Shown: one piece after another, positions 1 through 11,019 of the stretch
How the letters are laid out: each line of letters opens with the position of its first letter
Numbering within the stretch: the stretch's first letter is position 1
Source: Lotus japonicus
Lineage: Eukaryota > Streptophyta > Magnoliopsida > Fabales > Fabaceae
Length of the DNA: 64,000 nt
Assembly: GCF_012489685.1 (NCBI RefSeq)
Contig: NC_080044.1
Coordinates: 48,112,964 to 48,176,963, forward strand
Reading direction: 5' to 3'
The notes under the pieces: generated by a model
Seen by the model: only the letters and a program-made list of their open reading frames with translations
The model's database searches: none
Told to the model about the DNA's origin: nothing
Position numbers and translations under genes: made by a program

Positions 1-23
1 GGAAAAAAACCCTCGCCCTGTTT

Positions 24-74
24 CCCCCCCCCCCCCCCCTTCTCTCTCTCTCTACCTCTCTCTCTCTCTCTCTC
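24..74. repeat. poly-C run followed by CT microsatellite
   Basis: A run of C (24-39) runs into a CT dinucleotide tract (40-74) with one interruption. It is simple low-complexity sequence. From 75 to 204 I see only AT-rich sequence without a gene. Confidence 0.9.
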
Positions 75-204
75 ATTTTTCTCCTTAATATTATATTGAT
101 ATTTCTTTTCTTTAGGGAAGATAACTATTTTGAAACCGAAAAAGTATATATTTTCTACAGAAAATCATTTACGTCACAATCTTCTTTAGCAAAGGTATCA
201 ACAA

Positions 205-452
205 CAGGGCCGGTCTAGACATTTTGGAGGCCTTGGGTAAATAATAAAAATAGACCCCTAAATTTTTTTTTGAGAAAGTTTAATGGAACACAACGCCAAA
301 AAATGTCTTTTACAGCGGTTAAATTTGGCCTTTTACAGCGATTCTGACCCGCTGTAGAGCTCGCCGCTTTAAAGATAACCGCTGTAAAAAAATTCGAATT
401 TTTTTTTGGGCCCCTTCTTTTAAGGCCTTGGGCTGGCCCAGGGCCGGCCCTG
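205..452. mobile_element. hAT-type MITE (CAGGGCCGG ends)
   Basis: The element begins CAGGGCCGG and ends with the complement CCGGCCCTG. Both ends carry a GGCCTTGGG-type subterminal motif. It is flanked by a perfect 8-bp target-site duplication, ATCAACAA, at 197-204 and 453-460. An 8-bp duplication with CAGGG-type ends is the hAT signature. At 248 bp it cannot encode a transposase, so it is a non-autonomous MITE. Its interior has a smaller inverted motif (TACAGCGGTT near 313 and AACCGCTGTA near 378) that may be an older nested end. Confidence 0.88.
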
Positions 453-460
453 ATCAACAA

Positions 461-683
461 TACAATTACCTTCCCCGAAAACATGAATATAATATCAATG
501 CAATTTGTCTAACGTGTTCAGCCACTTCCAAGATTGCGTTTACTAGTTAATGCTGGCCCAACCAATCACAAAATGATTAAAATGGAATTCCTTACAGAAC
601 TTTAGAGCATTTAGGATGGCCAATATTTATGCTCCATAAGCCCATAGGTTTTTTTTATAGGCAATGAGATAATATCTATGTTG
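461..683. other. intergenic, no gene seen
   Basis: AT-rich sequence with no credible reading frame, intron signals or element ends. Confidence 0.6.
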
Positions 684-850
684 CACGGGTACGCTAAAAT
701 TGGCAGAGTACCGGTACCGGGTACGGGTACGCAGTGGGTACGTCGTGGGTACGTACTAGTGGGTACGTACCTGGTACGTACCCAAATGCATCGCCAAACA
801 AAAAAAGTTGGGTACTTTTTGGGTACGCCGTGGGTACATTTTGGGTACCC
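684..850. repeat. GGGTAC(G)-rich short repeat patch
   Basis: The motif GGGTACG or GGTACG recurs about a dozen times, starting with a GCACGGGTACG word and ending in GGGTACCCTG. Reading frames across it on both strands are repeat artefacts. Such patches often lie near the ends of plant DNA transposons, but I found no matching partner end or target duplication. Confidence 0.55.
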
Positions 851-889
851 TGTTTGGGAGGTTTTACATGATAAAAAAACGAATAACAC

Positions 890-1040
890 AAGGCCTTGAA
901 TTGTGTCTTTTTGAAAATGATCTTTGTAAAAGTTTTTCTTGTAACATATAAATTGTAAATCGTTTATAGAAAAGATTTTTCAGCAGTGGATATGAACGAT
1001 TTAAAAGATAAAGAACAACAAAAGCAAACACATGAGGTTT
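890..1040 (-). mobile_element. copia-type LTR remnant, left part
   Basis: The stretch resembles, in layout and short words, the left side of the LTR at about 11020-12492 (a CACAAG...TTGAATTGTGT word followed by an AT-rich run). Joining it to 10117 recreates the phrase found in other Sirevirus-type LTRs of this window, ending ATTTTATCCTGGTTCA (compare about 61478). It is therefore the outermost layer of the nested block, cut by the Ty3/gypsy LTR at 1041. On the minus strand this is the LTR 3' end. Confidence 0.5.
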
Positions 1041-1980
1041 TGGACTGGGCGGGACCCTCGCTCCCTAAAGGGGCTCGCCCAGAGACAATCAGGACCGTAG
1101 GCAATGAAGCTCGCTAGTGGCGAGAGAGAAGACCTAGCGAGAAGAGGATGTCATATAGCAATGATCACTGAGTGCGATCACTTTATGTACGGGAGTTGGG
1201 CCGAGGGTGTTAAGGCCCAACTAGTTCAATTAACATAGGAATTAGGGTTCAATTTACTACCCCTATAAAAGGGAATAACTTTGACATCATTGTAAAGGAT
1301 CTTTTGGCATTTTATCTAAAAGGATTAGGCTACTACCTCACCCTTGCTCTGCTAAGGCTTGAGGCCTATACCCTTCTTGCACTATAAAAGTGAAATTATG
1401 GCGGTTATATTGTGGCGGTTCAGAAAATCGCCACTATTTATGTATAAAATGGCGGTTTGCCGGCCCGACATAATTTAGAAATTTATCTGCCTGTTTTTGT
1501 TATATAGTGGCGGTTAAACTGCCCTAATTCACCTATTGCCAAAAACAAAATTTCCTTCGCTCTCACATTACTTGCGCTCCTCATATGGTGCGCGCTCTCT
1601 CTTTTCTGAAACTGCACGGACAGAATTTCACCCCTTTGTTGGTAGAAATCGAGAAATCAGAGAAGAGGGAAAAGAGAGAGCGCATGTTGCTTCTTCGATT
1701 CCGATCATGAAACCTAATTCTGATCATGAAATCTCTCCCTCTCTCTTTAGAGCATTTGGTATGTAATGATGGTGTAGATTTTGTTGCTTTGGAGTTCTGA
1801 TAATTGAAATAGCTATATACGCCTATCATTCCATTGTGCTATGTTTTTTTGGTAATTAAGGGGGTGCATCGTTGTGAGTTGTGATAAGAGAAGTATCATA
1901 ATATGTTTCCGGCAATTGATTTTTCACTGCTACTTCAATAAATTTAGTTCTGATGTATTTGTTGCTAAAATATAATTGGT

Positions 1981-2074
1981 ATTCTTAAATGCCACAATTT
2001 AACAATATCAATGCCACTACAAAAAAATGTATTTTTAGTGGCATTGATATTGTTAAATTGTGGCATTTAAGAAT
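1981..2074. repeat. perfect 38-bp inverted repeat (hairpin)
   Basis: Positions 1981-2018 are the exact reverse complement of 2037-2074. They are separated by an 18-base A/T-rich spacer, so a transcript would form a 38-bp perfect stem. The arms contain the GTGGCATT word that also marks the subterminal repeats of CACTA-2. The structure sits on that element's left end, so it probably arose by inverted duplication of an element end. Confidence 0.85.
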
Positions 2075-4142
2075 TGCCCCAAGTGTAATTACCGGCATTC
2101 ACCTTAAGTGCCCCTATTACAGGTGCCACAACAGTTTTGTGGCATTTTTTGCTTAAATACCGGTTTTGTATGCCACAAATAGCTTCAGGCATTTTTTAAA
2201 TGCCACAAATGCATCTACCGTTGTATTAGGCTGAAATTTTACTGACACTTTATAAATAACACAAATGCAAACTTGATGTACGAATTTTAGTGGCACCTTC
2301 CGAAGCTTCCTTCAATGAATGTATATAATGGAAAATGTTGTGGGGCACGAGGTGGGGTCTCATAATTGAAAAAGTAAAAATGACAATGACCATACAACCA
2401 ACTAAGATAAACATAACATGAACTCATAATTGAAAAAACAAAGGTTGAATTGAGAAGTAAAATTGACCAACCTCACTAACACTGGTGAAACTCTTTTGCT
2501 AGATCCAAAGAGAATCTGGATAGAAAATGAGAGAAACAAAGAGTTCAAGAGTTTGGATTTTGGAAATAAATAAATAGAACTAATACTTTTGTGCAATCAA
2601 ATCCCTTAACCCAAATAATGACAACCCTGAGGCATACACTTAAATTATGACACATTTATTTTGAATAATCTCACTTTTTTATAAATATCCATCATCCACA
2701 CAAACTGTTAGAAACTGTATGCATTTCCATTATGTTGCTTCTGTCCATCAAACATAAGACAGATCAATTTCTATTATGACCAAAATCTAAACAATTTTCC
2801 TTTTCAGACTTTAGTTGCAGAACTAAAAGTATTTAATATGAATGTGTCAAGTAGAGTGGATGCTCATTTATCATGTTAGCAACTTATTCCCTCATTCACT
2901 TTCTTGTTTCTCTTGTTCATACCAGAAGTAAGAATGACAATGACTATGCAACCAACTAAGATAAACATAACATGAACTCATAATTGAAAAAAGGGTTGAA
3001 CTGGGGCGATAAGAAAGAGCTTACCGATTTTGGAGCAGCTATAAGATAAAAATCACCATTATTCATCATAAAACTTAGGGGAAGAATCTTTTCCATCATT
3101 AGCATTGTCCTTAAAAATTAAAACCACACCAAATCAACATATGTAATCATTAAAGAAACACTGATATCCTCAAATTCTGATTGTACGTGATTGATTACAT
3201 TCATATTTTAAACTAGTAGCTCTTCATCGTGTACATTTCTTATATGATGAAGCAATCTAATTTGAAAGTTGAAACTAATAAATCTGTTTTAGAACCATTA
3301 AAGAACCACTGCAGCATAATCTGAGGTTTGAAAGAGAACTAGCTTCTGTCATTTTGCAACTGTCCACTGCAGCATAATCTAAGGGATAAACTCCTTCAAG
3401 TTACAAAGATCCATATGATCAATGTGCATCAGAACATTGGCTTGTAGTTAACTAGCCTATGTCATTGATACTAAAATAGCTAATTGCTGGTTCTAAGGTT
3501 AGTAATTGTTAATTGCATCCTTAAATAGTCAAAGAGCATATTTCTATTTGTCTTTCACAAATAGCCAACTCAAGTCACAAAAAACTAGAGTAGAGCTACT
3601 GGATCAAATATAAAACCATTTAGCATGATATTTCTTTTACTTGAACTTGATTAACTATTTCCAATATTCTATAAGGTGTCCATTGAAAACGGGTTGCTAG
3701 AGATCCACATTAACCGTGCCCATGGCCATTCAATGTTTCATGATATAAGGTCATAAATCCATGCTAATACCAGGCAGGTGATTCAAGTATACATGAGATA
3801 AAACAAACCTCTAAGAGTTATCCTGGGAAGAAGCACTATCCCTTACTGCAGACATGGTTAACTATTTTGCAAGTCACAAGAGAAAATTATAAGACATCTA
3901 ATTTGATCACTAGTACAAATTGCCGGTAACTCAGAACAATGTCAATCACTAGTACAAACTGCGTTTTTACGGTTCACATGCTCCACTAATAATTTATTGA
4001 TATTCAGTTTGTAACAATGCATAGCACAACTTATACAAGTTTATAACACTAAATTTGAAATTCAATTGAAGTATATCAATTCAAAAGTAAAAATACCAGT
4101 AAAGGAATAAAATAAACAAATTGAATGAGCATGACTAACCAC

Positions 4143-4204
4143 CACAAGCTACAGGTGCTCCATTAGAACCTTCAACAAAGCCAAGTGTTGTAGAAAGGAT
4201 ACCT
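4143..4204 (-). pseudogene. possible captured exon inside CACTA-2
   Basis: On the minus strand a pyrimidine-rich acceptor (CTCTACAG) precedes an open 62-nt segment that ends near a GT donor. One frame reads GILSTTLGFVEG and continues with NGAPVACGG. Base composition is more coding-like than the surrounding sequence. CACTA elements are known to pick up host exons. I do not recognise the parent gene. Confidence 0.3.
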
Positions 4205-4810
4205 GTAGAGGGGGGAAATCAGAAAAATCGAAAGAAAATGAGATTAGGGTTCCAATTTAGTGGAGAAATTTGGGAAGAATCTTCCCTTAACTTTGTTCAC
4301 ATTCGATCTCTTCAACCTACTCTCCGCTTTCCTGAAGATTCTTCTTATCTGGTGGAGATTCTGTGTTAGGGTTCTGCCATCTCATTTCAACCGTCGAGAA
4401 GAGGATGCTCGATCTCAAGAACGCGCATGTGAGGAGAAAGTAAGAGAACATGCATGAAATCGAAGCGAATTCGGTCCAGATCTAAGGTACCTAAGAATGC
4501 AGATGCATTGGTGAAATGAAATTGGAGAGTGAACGAGCATCTACGGAGATCAATCGCCAGAGATCGAAATCCGAATTCGATGAGCCAAAGAGATCGTTCT
4601 CAGTGAGAGAGAGCGCCACTGCAAGCCATGGCGGCGGAAAGGCGAGCTACGACGGCGGAACGGCGAGCCACGGCGGCGGAACGACGAGGTTTATCAGAGG
4701 TTTCTGGAATAGAAGGGAATTACGAGGGAACGAAAATAAAAGGGAAAAATAGAGTAAGTTAAAGAATTCCATTATTTACGGTATTTATTAACGAATTTTT
4801 GTAGTGCTAA

Positions 4811-4966
4811 ATTAGTGGCATTCTAATAAATGTCAAAGTAATTTGCTGCTAAATAGCTAGGAAATGCTTACTAAATTAGTGGCATTCTAATTAAATGCCA
4901 GAGGAAAATTGGCTGCCAAATAGCTGCAAACTAGCTAGGAAATGCTTTATAAATTAGTGGCATTCT
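4811..4966. repeat. subterminal direct repeats of CACTA-2
   Basis: The 14-base word ATTAGTGGCATTCT starts at 4811, 4875 and 4953 (spacings 64 and 78 bp). Each copy is embedded in a longer similar unit containing AGCTAGGAAATGCT. This matches the subterminal repeat arrays that CACTA transposases bind. Confidence 0.75.
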
Positions 4967-5853
4967 ACTTAAATGCCAGAGTAATATCCGTTTATGGCAT
5001 TTTTTGGGTAATTGCCACAAATGTTGTGCCACTAAATACAGACTTTTTTGTAGTCGATGCTTCATGCTTGGGGACTGAATTTTTTTTAATTGATGCATCT
5101 AGAGTCCTATCATTTTGAAATGTTATATGAAAGGTTTGGGTTCATATATTGACTATAAGTGATACAGGAAGTCCATGTGGTAATTTTTGAAGTTCAGCCA
5201 AGGCGGCATTTGCTCTCTACTCGCTGGAGTATTATTGTAAGCCAAAACAATCTTGTTTCTGGCAATGCAATGCTCTTTTTAATGTTATATGAAAGGTTTG
5301 TCTATGCTCTTTTTGTAAGCCAAAACAAGAGAGATTGACTAATGGGGGCTTGGCAGATCCCAGTCCATAAAATTCAGAATTTGGAATTGAACTAATTTTA
5401 TCCATCATTCTTTTTGCTAAGGTGAGACCTACCTACTTCCCTATATGATTTTGTTTTTCCCCAACGAGTGAATTCACTACAAGATTTTGCATTCCTTGAT
5501 TGATTGCTTACATTATTTTTCATAATTGCTCTGTGTGGTATTAGTTTAGCAGCCTTACTTTCACACAAAAAATGCCACTGTTACTTTAGTTAAATAGGAT
5601 GTGAATGGGAGGTTTGATATCTTTTCTATTGCTAGTCTCACCCATCTATCCACCTCTTCATCGTATAAATATTACAAGGATATAGAGGTGTATAATTTGG
5701 TAAGGTAACGTAGCTGAATTGTACAAGAATTAATTCTTATCAGGTTTGGAACTACCTTGCTTGCGTATTGAAGCTTAGCATGTTCTGGCTTGTGATTTAT
5801 CATGTCCCAAAATTCTGTGTGGAGAACTCATCTAGGATATATAATTAATGAAA

Positions 5854-5965
5854 GGCTTATTAACACTTTTGTTCCCCAGGTTTCTAAATTGTGCAAACGA
5901 AGTCCCTAAACTTTAAAAATAGCATTTCGCTACCCCACGTTAGGCTCCGTTGACACTTTTGGTCC
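5854..5965. mobile_element. truncated MULE terminus
   Basis: The sequence opens GGCTTATTAACACTTTTG and continues with the same phrase order (gtcccta...ttgg) as the termini of the complete MULEs at 20754 and 42807. No partner terminus was found downstream, so it is a broken end. Confidence 0.5.
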
Positions 5966-6439
5966 CCATTACTACATGTTATCATTGTTATGACTTATGA
6001 GAGTGGAAGTGGATTTAACTTTGATGCTGGTCATTTAACTTTCAAGTCGTTTCAGCTTAATCCTTTTGCCTTCATATATTGTTGTAGATGAGAGTCTTGT
6101 TTGCTCACACCATGTTTAGAATTTCATGGGCCTTATCTATATGGGTTTTGTTTGTATTTTAGTCAATGTGGTGCGAATTTGCCATTTATTACTTGAAACC
6201 ACACTGTACCGTTGATTCTCACTCACACTCTTTCTTTCCTTTGATTCTCATTGGCACTCTGCTTAAACCGAGTTTTATTGCATAGATTTGAACTATTGAA
6301 CAGACGGTTACAACAAATTGGTACCGGCAACTTTTGAGGTGTGAAGCTTCAGGTAAAAGAAGCCATACTTTTTTCTTCTAGCTGCTGTCTTTCTATTGCT
6401 CCCCCTGCTGCTTTTTTAAGTTTGATTCTGATAGGTGTC

Positions 6440-6700
6440 GAGCAGCATCTGAATAGGTGAATATTGAGTTGGTGATAATGTATATTGGGATAGATAGAGA
6501 TCAGTTAGTGGGAGACTATTCTTTGTGGCTGGTTTTGTCTCACTGGTTGTGGGATTGGATTATTCAATTCCTTTCCTCAGCCCCTAGTTACTAGCATTTT
6601 GATCTGTTCATTCTTTATCTTTGTAATTATTTTGTATCTTTTGGGTTAGAGTACCCCTAGTACTCTCTTTCAATACATTTTGCTTATCCAAAAAAAAACA
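6440..6700 (+). mobile_element. possible 5'-truncated LINE 3' end
   Basis: The phrase GTACCCCTAGTACTCTC followed by TCAATACATTTTGCTTATCC and an A9 tract resembles the 3' ends of plant LINE (L1-type) elements. No coding part is retained and no target duplication was found, so this is tentative. Confidence 0.4.
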
Positions 6701-7869
6701 AGATTGAGACTGAGTATTTTTGGTGGTGTATGTCAATTTTTCTTTCCATCTTTGTTCAGTTTAAATTTTGATGTCACTTAGTGGTTTTAGCAATTTGCCT
6801 TGTTGCTTTGTCTTCTTTCCATCATGGATGGAGTTTTTTTCTTGAAACTGGCTTCCATTCAATAAGTGCTTGATTGGCTTTTCATCCATGGAGATTTTAT
6901 TCTTGTTTCCTTTGTTAATGGCTCATAGTGTTCTGTTCATCTTTCATGATCAGCAAGGTTACATGATGCTAGTTTCTTTTGATACTGATGATGCATCTTT
7001 AGTGCACTTGCGCAACTAAGCGCTTATTCTTATTGTGTGTGTGCAAGTAATGGACTGACATCTTGGTAGTTTAGGACTTTAGGTGTCATCTTGCTTTACT
7101 GACCAGAGAGGTGCTTTTCCGATCTTGAACTTTGTTTCATTGCAGGTTGCAGCTCATATCAGTTGCTGGAATCTCTCCCACTTCCAAATGTAAGAATTTT
7201 TATACCTACAATCAATTTGAGATTATCTTAAGTACTTCTCTAAGATATTCTCACTGTTACTCTGCTTAAATTTCTCACAATCACTTAGAAGAAGAGAGGC
7301 TTGCATCTGATTTCATCTCATTCTCTTTTTCATTTTCATTCACCTCATGGAAGATTGCTTTGCGATTTTTACTCACTCAGAAGAAGTTAGGATGGCAATT
7401 TCGTTTTGCTTCACTGCAACACCACACCAAATTGTACTTCTGTTCTAAACACAAGATGAATTTTTTATATGGTACTCTTTGCTTTATTTTGTTCATCTTT
7501 GGGTGCTTTTGAAATGAAAATAAAGACAAGTAACGGTTTTACTCATTTTATATGCGCATAGAGAAATAAGAGAACTCTTCTATTAACTTTCAGGAGGTAA
7601 AAGTATACAATTAGTCTACTTAAATTTCGAAAAATCTAACGCATTCCATGCAGTACTTCCTTCTTTTCAAGCAGAATTTCATCCAAAATATTAGATTAGG
7701 TGTGTAAAGTTGCTTAGATGAAAGCAACTGGGTGGGACTTTTGGCTGCATTGGAGTGCAACATAGCCATTAGTTGTCATAGATTAAGTTAGTGATTGGAT
7801 TTTGAACTTCTGTATAGAATGAATTTGAATTTTGAATTGTGGTTGCTACTTTTAACAACATTTTTCTTA

Positions 7870-9507
7870 GGCTTAATTCCACTTTGAGCCCCTGATGTTT
7901 TTAAAATGTGTGATTGACACCCCCCGTGTTTAAAATGTGCGGTCAGGGCCCCTAACGTTACAAAAACGTTAACTTTGGGCCCTTCCGTCCACTCCCGTTA
8001 GTTGACCAAACGGAAATGCTGACGTCGGACCCTTTAATTAATAAAAAAAATTCATTTTTCAAATAAAAAAATATTAAAACATTAATTTTTTTAAAATTTT
8101 GGTAAATTAACCCTAAATCCCTTTTAACCTTAATTTAACCCCAATTTCATATCAAATGCTTCTCCTCCTCCTTATCCCATTCCCACCCAACAACACCATC
8201 ACCAACAAAAACCCCCCACAACACTGTCACCGCCAACCCCACTCACCCAACACCGCAACCAGCTCCTCTAACCCCCGCCTCCGCACCACCACCGCCAACT
8301 CCTCAAAACCCAATCTTCTGCCCACCCTAAAAAACATTACTGAAAATCCCCCAAAACCCCTCTCTCACACACACAGATTCGAGTTGTCACACCCAAGGAG
8401 ATGAAGCAGAGGTGACAGAGGGATGGATCTAGAACTCGCGGTAGAGGCAAAGAAGATCATGAAGGAGGAAGGGAGATTGAGGGTTAGAAGGCCCACGACC
8501 ACAGTGACGACTTTGGTGGAGGCACGACACCCCTACCGTGGCGGCATGGTCGAAGCTCGGTGGTCACAACAAGCTAGGTGGAACAAGAAGCGGTAAGGAA
8601 GTGGCTCGAGCGGGCATTCATTCTGGTATTGGAGTTTGGAGTTGTTGTTCCTCCTTCATCTCTTTCTGATCATGGATTTGGGGATTTGGTTGAGGGAATT
8701 GGGGCTTTAATTTGATTGAGGTTTTCTGGTTTGAGGATGAAGGTGATGGCTTTTGGGTCGTAAGGCAGATTTGGTGGTTACATTGGGTTTGAGGTTTTTG
8801 TTCTTTGATGTGGGTTCAGGTTCTGATTAGAGATTTGTCATGGCGGTGGCAGTTATTGATGGCTTCTGGGTTTTGTGTTCATGCCTGAAGGAGAATTCTG
8901 GGTTCAATTTGGGGGAAAAATTGGGGGTAATCAGGTAGGGTTAATTTTGGGAGAATTCTGGGTTCAATTTTGACCAAAAAATTGCAGAACTCTTGCTCTT
9001 TCTCTCGCTCACTCTTGCTCTCACTCGATATTCTTCATCCTTTTCTCCCTCGCTCTTGCTCTCGCTGCTTGGATTCAGGAGATGGTGGTTTCAAAGCTTC
9101 AAGAGATGATGGTTTCAAAGCTTCATGATTTGGAAAACAAAAAAATAATTCTGGAAATGATGAATGTGATGAATGCTGGAAAAAAATGATGATGATGAGT
9201 TCTGGACAAAGATTATGATATGAATTCTGGAAAAAGTTTCAAAGTGGAATTAAGCCTTTTATTTTTTATTAAATTGTATTTTTGATTAATCAAATTTTAT
9301 TATTATGTATTTTTTATTAGAAAATAAACTTTTTATTAATTAAAGGGTGCCTCGTCAGCATTTCCGTTTGGTCAACTAACGGAAGTGGACGAAAGGGCCC
9401 AAAGTTAACGTTTTTGTAACGTTAGGGGCCCTGACCGCACATTTTAAACACGGGGGGTGTCAATGACACATTTTGAAAACATCAGGGGCCCAAAGTGGAA
9501 TTAAGCC
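7870..9507. mobile_element. Mutator-like element (MULE-1) with long TIRs
   Basis: The terminal inverted repeats start GGCTTAATTCCACTTTG and extend about 170 bp at each end (7870-8040 and about 9340-9507). A perfect 9-bp target duplication TTTTTCTTA lies at 7861-7869 and 9508-9516, diagnostic of Mutator-type transposition. The interior (about 8150-9240) has C-rich then G/T-rich stretches and a Ser/Thr/Pro-rich frame at 8156-8404 that I do not regard as a gene. There is no transposase. The interior may be captured host DNA (Pack-MULE style), but no parent gene is recognisable. Confidence 0.9.
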
Positions 9508-10116
9508 TTTTTCTTATCAATCTGGCTTGTTTTCTTCCAGATGGAGCTAGCTATAATAACTTTTAGATGGAAGATATTTTCATTTAGAAGGTTAGTCTAA
9601 TTAGAGCTGATCATTTAGTATCAATCATGGGTTCGTTAAATTAATCTCGAATGGTCTACAACTTTGTAATTACTTATCACACTCATCTTCTCCAAATCCT
9701 CGTCTCCCTTCTTCCAAACTACAAGTTGTAGTAGGTATTTGATATATTGGAGTGCTCAATTGGTTTCTCTTTTTCTCATAAAAATAATTGTTTGAATCGT
9801 TTCATCTGTGACAATTTAAAAAAAAACAGTGCACATCATGGCGGTTTGAACCGCTGTTTTTTACAAACTGTGGATCGCGGCGGTTAAAACGCCACTTTTG
9901 CAAACTACATGTTACGACGATTTGGACCGCCGTTATACAAACTGAAATTACGGGAGTGCAACAACGGTTTCCCAAAAACCGCCATTATATAGTGAATGGC
10001 GAATGTTATTACGTCGGTTTACTGTGTAAAATGGGGGCTAAAACAGTCGTAAATTGCACAAAAACCGCTGCAATTTACTTATTTTTTTTGTAGTGTTGAG
10101 TGTTCATTCTGAAACA

Positions 10117-10700
10117 GATTTTTATCCTGGTTCAGCCAATATCGGCGGGCTACGTACAAGCTTTGGCTTTCACCAATATTTTCACTAAACAAGTATTAAA
10201 CATGACTTCTCCCAATATTAGACATGACTTCTTACAACAAATATTCGATTGGACTTCTCCCAACAAGTATTCTACAGGACTCCTCCTAGTATTCGACAAG
10301 ACTTCTCCAAATTTCAACAAGATTTATGTTCTACTTGAGTCTCTTCTTAAAGAGTGATGTAGAAAGTTGTGAGCTCGAGTTACTCTTATACAAGTGTATG
10401 AATTTGACTCTAATAGTTTCAAGAGTATTTCAGAGAATATTTGACGCTTAAGTGCTCTGAATCTGTGTGAAGAACTTGCTTTGTTTTTTGGCTTGAATGC
10501 TTAGAAGATAGATGAAGTTCTTAACTTGTCCAGTTGTGTAGTCTTCTTTTTATACTGCTCCATATGAATGTTTTGAACCTTGATGAGCCTCGAAGCTTGA
10601 TTGTCCATACCTCTACAGAGTATAACAAACATTTGTATTTTCATTAAATCTTTTTGCTCGTCATTGTACTTGCCTCAGAGAAGATCTTTCAAACAGTGAT
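10117..10700 (-). mobile_element. copia-type LTR remnant, right part
   Basis: This continues the LTR begun at about 890. It shares the CTACGT...CTTTGGCTTTCACCAA, CACTAAACAAGT and GACTTCTCCCAA phrases with 11200-11350, in the same orientation. The 5' end on the minus strand is not defined. Confidence 0.55.
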
Positions 10701-10807
10701 CGAAGTGTTAGGTGAGATTTCTCGCGGCCATGCTGGCTTCACCATGTTTTTTTTCCAAGAGGATGATGCATAGACCATGATGCCTCCTTACAGATGCCTT
10801 ATGAGTG

Positions 10808-10817
10808 TGAGAGAGAG

Positions 10818-10880
<63 letters not shown>
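10808..10880. repeat. GA microsatellite
   Basis: About 36 GA dinucleotides with one AAG interruption near 10834. Apparent Ser-Leu reading frames here are artefacts of the repeat. Confidence 0.95.
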
Positions 10881-10883
<3 letters not shown>

Positions 10884-11019
10884 GTGTCTGACACCACACA
10901 GTGCCCAATTTTGTTTTTCTTTTAACAAATTGTGAAATTATAAAGTTGGATAAATAATTAAAAAATAGTAAAAATAAAATAAATCAAAATATGTTCATCT
11001 ATTCATAATTTGTGCAGTA

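Larger units (their letters stand above)
2015..5055. mobile_element. CACTA-like element 2, nested
   Basis: The left end reads CACTACAAAAAAATG at 2015. The right end reads GACTTTTTTGTAGT, up to about 5054-5055. Subterminal words TGCCAC and GTGGCA are dense at both ends. The last base of the right terminus is C instead of G and I could not confirm a 3-bp duplication, so the exact right border is uncertain. No transposase frame is visible. Two further CACTAGTACAAA words at 3908 and 3947 suggest scraps of yet another CACTA family inside. A possible captured exon lies at 4143-4204. Confidence 0.65.
1380..10095. mobile_element. CACTA transposon 1, 8.7 kb, non-coding
   Basis: The left end is CACTATAAAAG at 1380. 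The right end is the complement of CACTACAAAAAAAA, finishing TTTGTAGTG at 10095. A 3-bp target duplication, TTG, is present at 1377-1379 and 10096-10098, as expected for CACTA elements. Both subterminal zones are rich in the short repeat GCGGTT or AACCGC (1400-1530 and 9835-10075), the usual transposase-binding arrangement. No transposase frame is visible, so it must depend on a partner. It holds a second CACTA-like element, a complete MULE and a truncated MULE end. The stretches 1540-1976 and 5060-7868 otherwise show intron-like AT-rich sequence without a recognisable gene. Confidence 0.86.
1041..10116 (+). mobile_element. Ty3/gypsy solo LTR, split by a CACTA element
   Basis: The LTR begins TGGACTGGGCGG, has a promoter-like TATAAAAGGG (1264-1273) and ends near GAAACA at 10116. 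The visible parts are 1041-1379 and 10096-10116; CACTA-1 separates them. The start resembles the 5' LTR of the Tat element at 46779 (TGGACTGGGCG), so it is probably of the same lineage. The flanks GGTTT (1036-1040) and GATTT (10117-10121) are a plausible 5-bp target duplication with one mismatch. No primer-binding site or coding region follows it. Confidence 0.62.

Noticed and set aside
10708..10908. Ser-Leu repeat protein on the minus strand
   Set aside because: Produced entirely by the GA microsatellite.
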